64,000 nt of DNA, from positions 134,497,600 through 134,561,599 of the forward strand of contig CM073590.1 of NCBI GenBank assembly GCA_037074705.1, in the 5' to 3' direction. Shown here piece after piece: positions 62,030 to 64,000 of this stretch; within the stretch, counting starts at the first letter, position 1, and each line of letters opens with the position of its first letter. The DNA comes from Zhengitettix transpicula (lineage: Eukaryota > Arthropoda > Insecta > Orthoptera > Tetrigidae). A model generated the notes under the pieces. That model searched no databases, had not been told where the DNA came from, and saw only the letters and a program-made list of their open reading frames with translations. A program made the translations under genes and the position numbers.

Positions 62030-62470
62030 AGGCATCGGGACAATTTTTCACTCTCAGAAGGTACTGAGAGAATCTCTGAAACCCTTAAGGAATTAGGTGA
62101 CTCTTTTTGACTCGCTTAACTTTTTGGAACTTTTTTGATTTTATAAAGTGAGTATTTTTGATTCTCCTATTCTACCGGGAGTGTTTTTAACTCTCTTAAG
62201 GAACCAAAACTAATTTTGACTAACTTTCTACTCCCTAATTATTGTTTGATAATTCTGATTATTTTAAGGTACAGGGAGTGTCTTTCACTCTTAGTGGTAC
62301 TGGTAGTATTTTTTACTCTTCAGTTACATGAAAATTTCACTCGCTTAGGGCACCGGGAGTTTAATTAAATCTTTTAAGGTAGTACGAGTATTTCTGACTG
62401 TATTACGGTACCGAGTATATTTTTCAAAGAGTATTTTTGATAATATTTGGCAGCGGAAGTTTCTCTAAAG
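62030..62470. repeat. highly diverged minisatellite, ~40-bp period
   Basis: Words resembling ACCGGGAGTGTTTTTGACTC followed by TCTTAAGG recur about ten times with heavy substitution and length drift. No coding frame. Confidence 0.65.
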
Positions 62471-62915
62471 GGTTATGATGAAATTAGCATTCCCTCTGCA
62501 TAGGTAGGTTAAATCACGTTTTTACTAATAGATTAATGTGGAATTAAATACTTTTTCGGGCTTTGATAAATTCTGGGTATCTAGCTAGTAAATAATAAAT
62601 AAGTTTCCGAATACATTAGACAGATGTTATAAGACTGAAACGGACTACACCACAAATTATCCTAGTTACTTACACAGTGTCGTAGGCAGAGCAAGAATTC
62701 ATAACTCAGTTTCAATATACTTTGATAACTGCCACAGAAATGTAGATGTTGTATTATTGAAGTTTTAAGATGAAAGTGAAAATCTCTGTTTAGAAAGCTC
62801 CTGTTGCTTTGTTTATCCTGTAACTTAAATAGAATATTCGTGAGCCGTGAAGACCCATGCTGTCCTTGAATTGTCAAACTCAGTGAAGTAAATGTTGGCA
62901 TATGTTTAATTTGGA
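62471..62915. other. AT-rich non-coding DNA
   Basis: No feature recognised. Confidence 0.35.
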
Positions 62916-62919
62916 CTCG

Positions 62920-63130
62920 TCATGCCGGTGGTGAATAGGAGCCCGCGCGTGCTGAAGGAGCCATTTGCGTCACGTACTCGGGGCACCAGGGCCTGTCTGC
63001 CTGCCTCAACCAACCTCAACTCTCACACACTCGCTCCTCGCTTCTACGTTCCGCTTCGCACGAACCATTACACATCACAATCGTCTCACAGCGTGCTCTC
63101 TCTCTCTCTCTATCTCCACGAGTCTTGGTC
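62920..63130. other. GC-rich island ending in a (CT)n microsatellite
   Basis: Pyrimidine-rich on the plus strand, with (CT)n at about 63093-63113. Two overlapping open frames of 60-79 codons lack any domain. Possibly regulatory or an exon edge of a neighbouring gene; not resolvable. Confidence 0.3.
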
Positions 63131-64000
63131 AACCTGCTCATTTATAATTGAATGTTCCTAAAAGCCTGCCCTTCTTTTCCTGCATTTATAAGTTTACAGA
63201 GATCACTTGGTCTTGGAGTGGATTGATGTCCCTATCATTGACAGATTTATGTCAACACTTTTAAGTTACAAAGAGAAGAAATACGAATGAATTAGGTTAT
63301 ACGAAAATGTTGTTTTTTAAAAGCGCATTTATTTCCATCATTTGTTCCAATCGTGTGTTTTTCATTTTATAAATTTTAAATAACATATTTTAAATTTAGG
63401 TGCTCAGTGAAGTAAACAATTAACCTAGTTCATAACTGATTTTCATACTACCAAAACCATATTGTTACGTCATCACCTGGAGTCTGATTCCAAAGAATCA
63501 TTTATATCCACGTGTTAGCGAGAAACATCAAATATGAAAATATTGGACAACTCAACCACAACATTGCTCATAATAATCTTCGTGATTATATAGATCAAAT
63601 TAGAAATATAAATAAAAAACTAAATTCGTTTGACTAGTTCCTATAGAATTTACTGGTTCGCATGACGTTGATATTTACAATTTTTCTGTCTTTTCAATGA
63701 CTGTTCTTGAATTTAAATAATGCATCCTTATGTTATTGGGAAGCAATGCATTTTTAATTATTTTATTTTCACAGCAGTTATACATTTGGTGTAGGGAAAA
63801 TTGTGAGAAACTCTTTTCTTAAAATATAAAAACTTTGACGAGCATTGATTTTCTTCGAAAAAAGGATAAATGAGCGGGTTTCATTTACGACTTAGCAATA
63901 TCCTCTTCTTATCTTTACGATTTTCATAAAGAGCGCGCGATAATGGTGCATCGGCGTTATTGTGTAAGGTTGGAATAAATCTTGTTTTTCATTGAAACTC
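63131..64000. other. AT-rich non-coding DNA to the window end
   Basis: No feature recognised. Confidence 0.4.

Overview
This window is nuclear DNA from an arthropod, almost certainly an insect. It is AT-rich and intron-bearing, full of diverged transposable elements and (TA)n microsatellites, and contains one recognisable host gene: a C2H2 zinc-finger gene whose finger array I identify as klumpfuss (klu), the insect EGR/WT1-like factor. Nothing bacterial (operons, ribosome binding sites, CRISPR) is present. The species cannot be read from the sequence. The very low gene density and long repeat-filled spacers would suit a large hemimetabolous genome such as a cockroach, termite or stick insect, but that is a guess.

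Layout. From 1 to about 25.4 kb there is no convincing coding exon. AT-rich DNA is broken by short CpG-rich islands (about 0.1, 3.0-4.1, 7.65, 9.6-10.0, 11.5-11.85, 13.6-14.0, 16.1-16.95, 18.3-18.6, 19.5-20.06, 22.9-23.85 and 24.9-25.1 kb). Their binding-site-like content (Su(H)-like, CACGTG, FTZ-F1-like, homeodomain TAATTA) fits cis-regulatory or 5' noncoding DNA of the plus-strand gene. Repeats are sparse here: SINE-like fragments, one LTR-like fragment, and an inverted pair of a 66-71 bp block around the 3-4 kb island.

The klu coding part lies at 25.49-26.84 kb on the plus strand. Exon A (basic, poly-Asn, His/Ser, acidic, then a Cys/aromatic conserved block) ends in a consensus donor. A short intron of 67-82 bp follows, then exon B with a PLDLSMK motif and four C2H2 fingers. 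An ATTAAA poly(A) signal lies about 270 bp past the stop. At least one further 5' exon is likely and is not resolved.

From about 27.6 to 62.5 kb the window is mainly transposon graveyard: a 154-bp hairpin MITE; a 3.5-kb inverted-repeat element split by a nested insertion carrying a LINE 3' remnant; four copies of a dispersed GC-rich repeat; TG...CA solo-LTR-like elements bounded by (TA)n tracts; a dead LINE reverse transcriptase with an altered catalytic motif; four copies of a repeat family built on ~285-bp tandem units; a piggyBac-type MITE with TTAA ends; a hAT-type element with a perfect 8-bp target duplication; a foldback family, one member of which is framed by 82-bp direct repeats; and a diverged minisatellite. 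No element keeps an intact transposase or reverse transcriptase.

The regulatory reading of the 5' half is inference. The gene structure and the repeat boundaries are read directly from the sequence.
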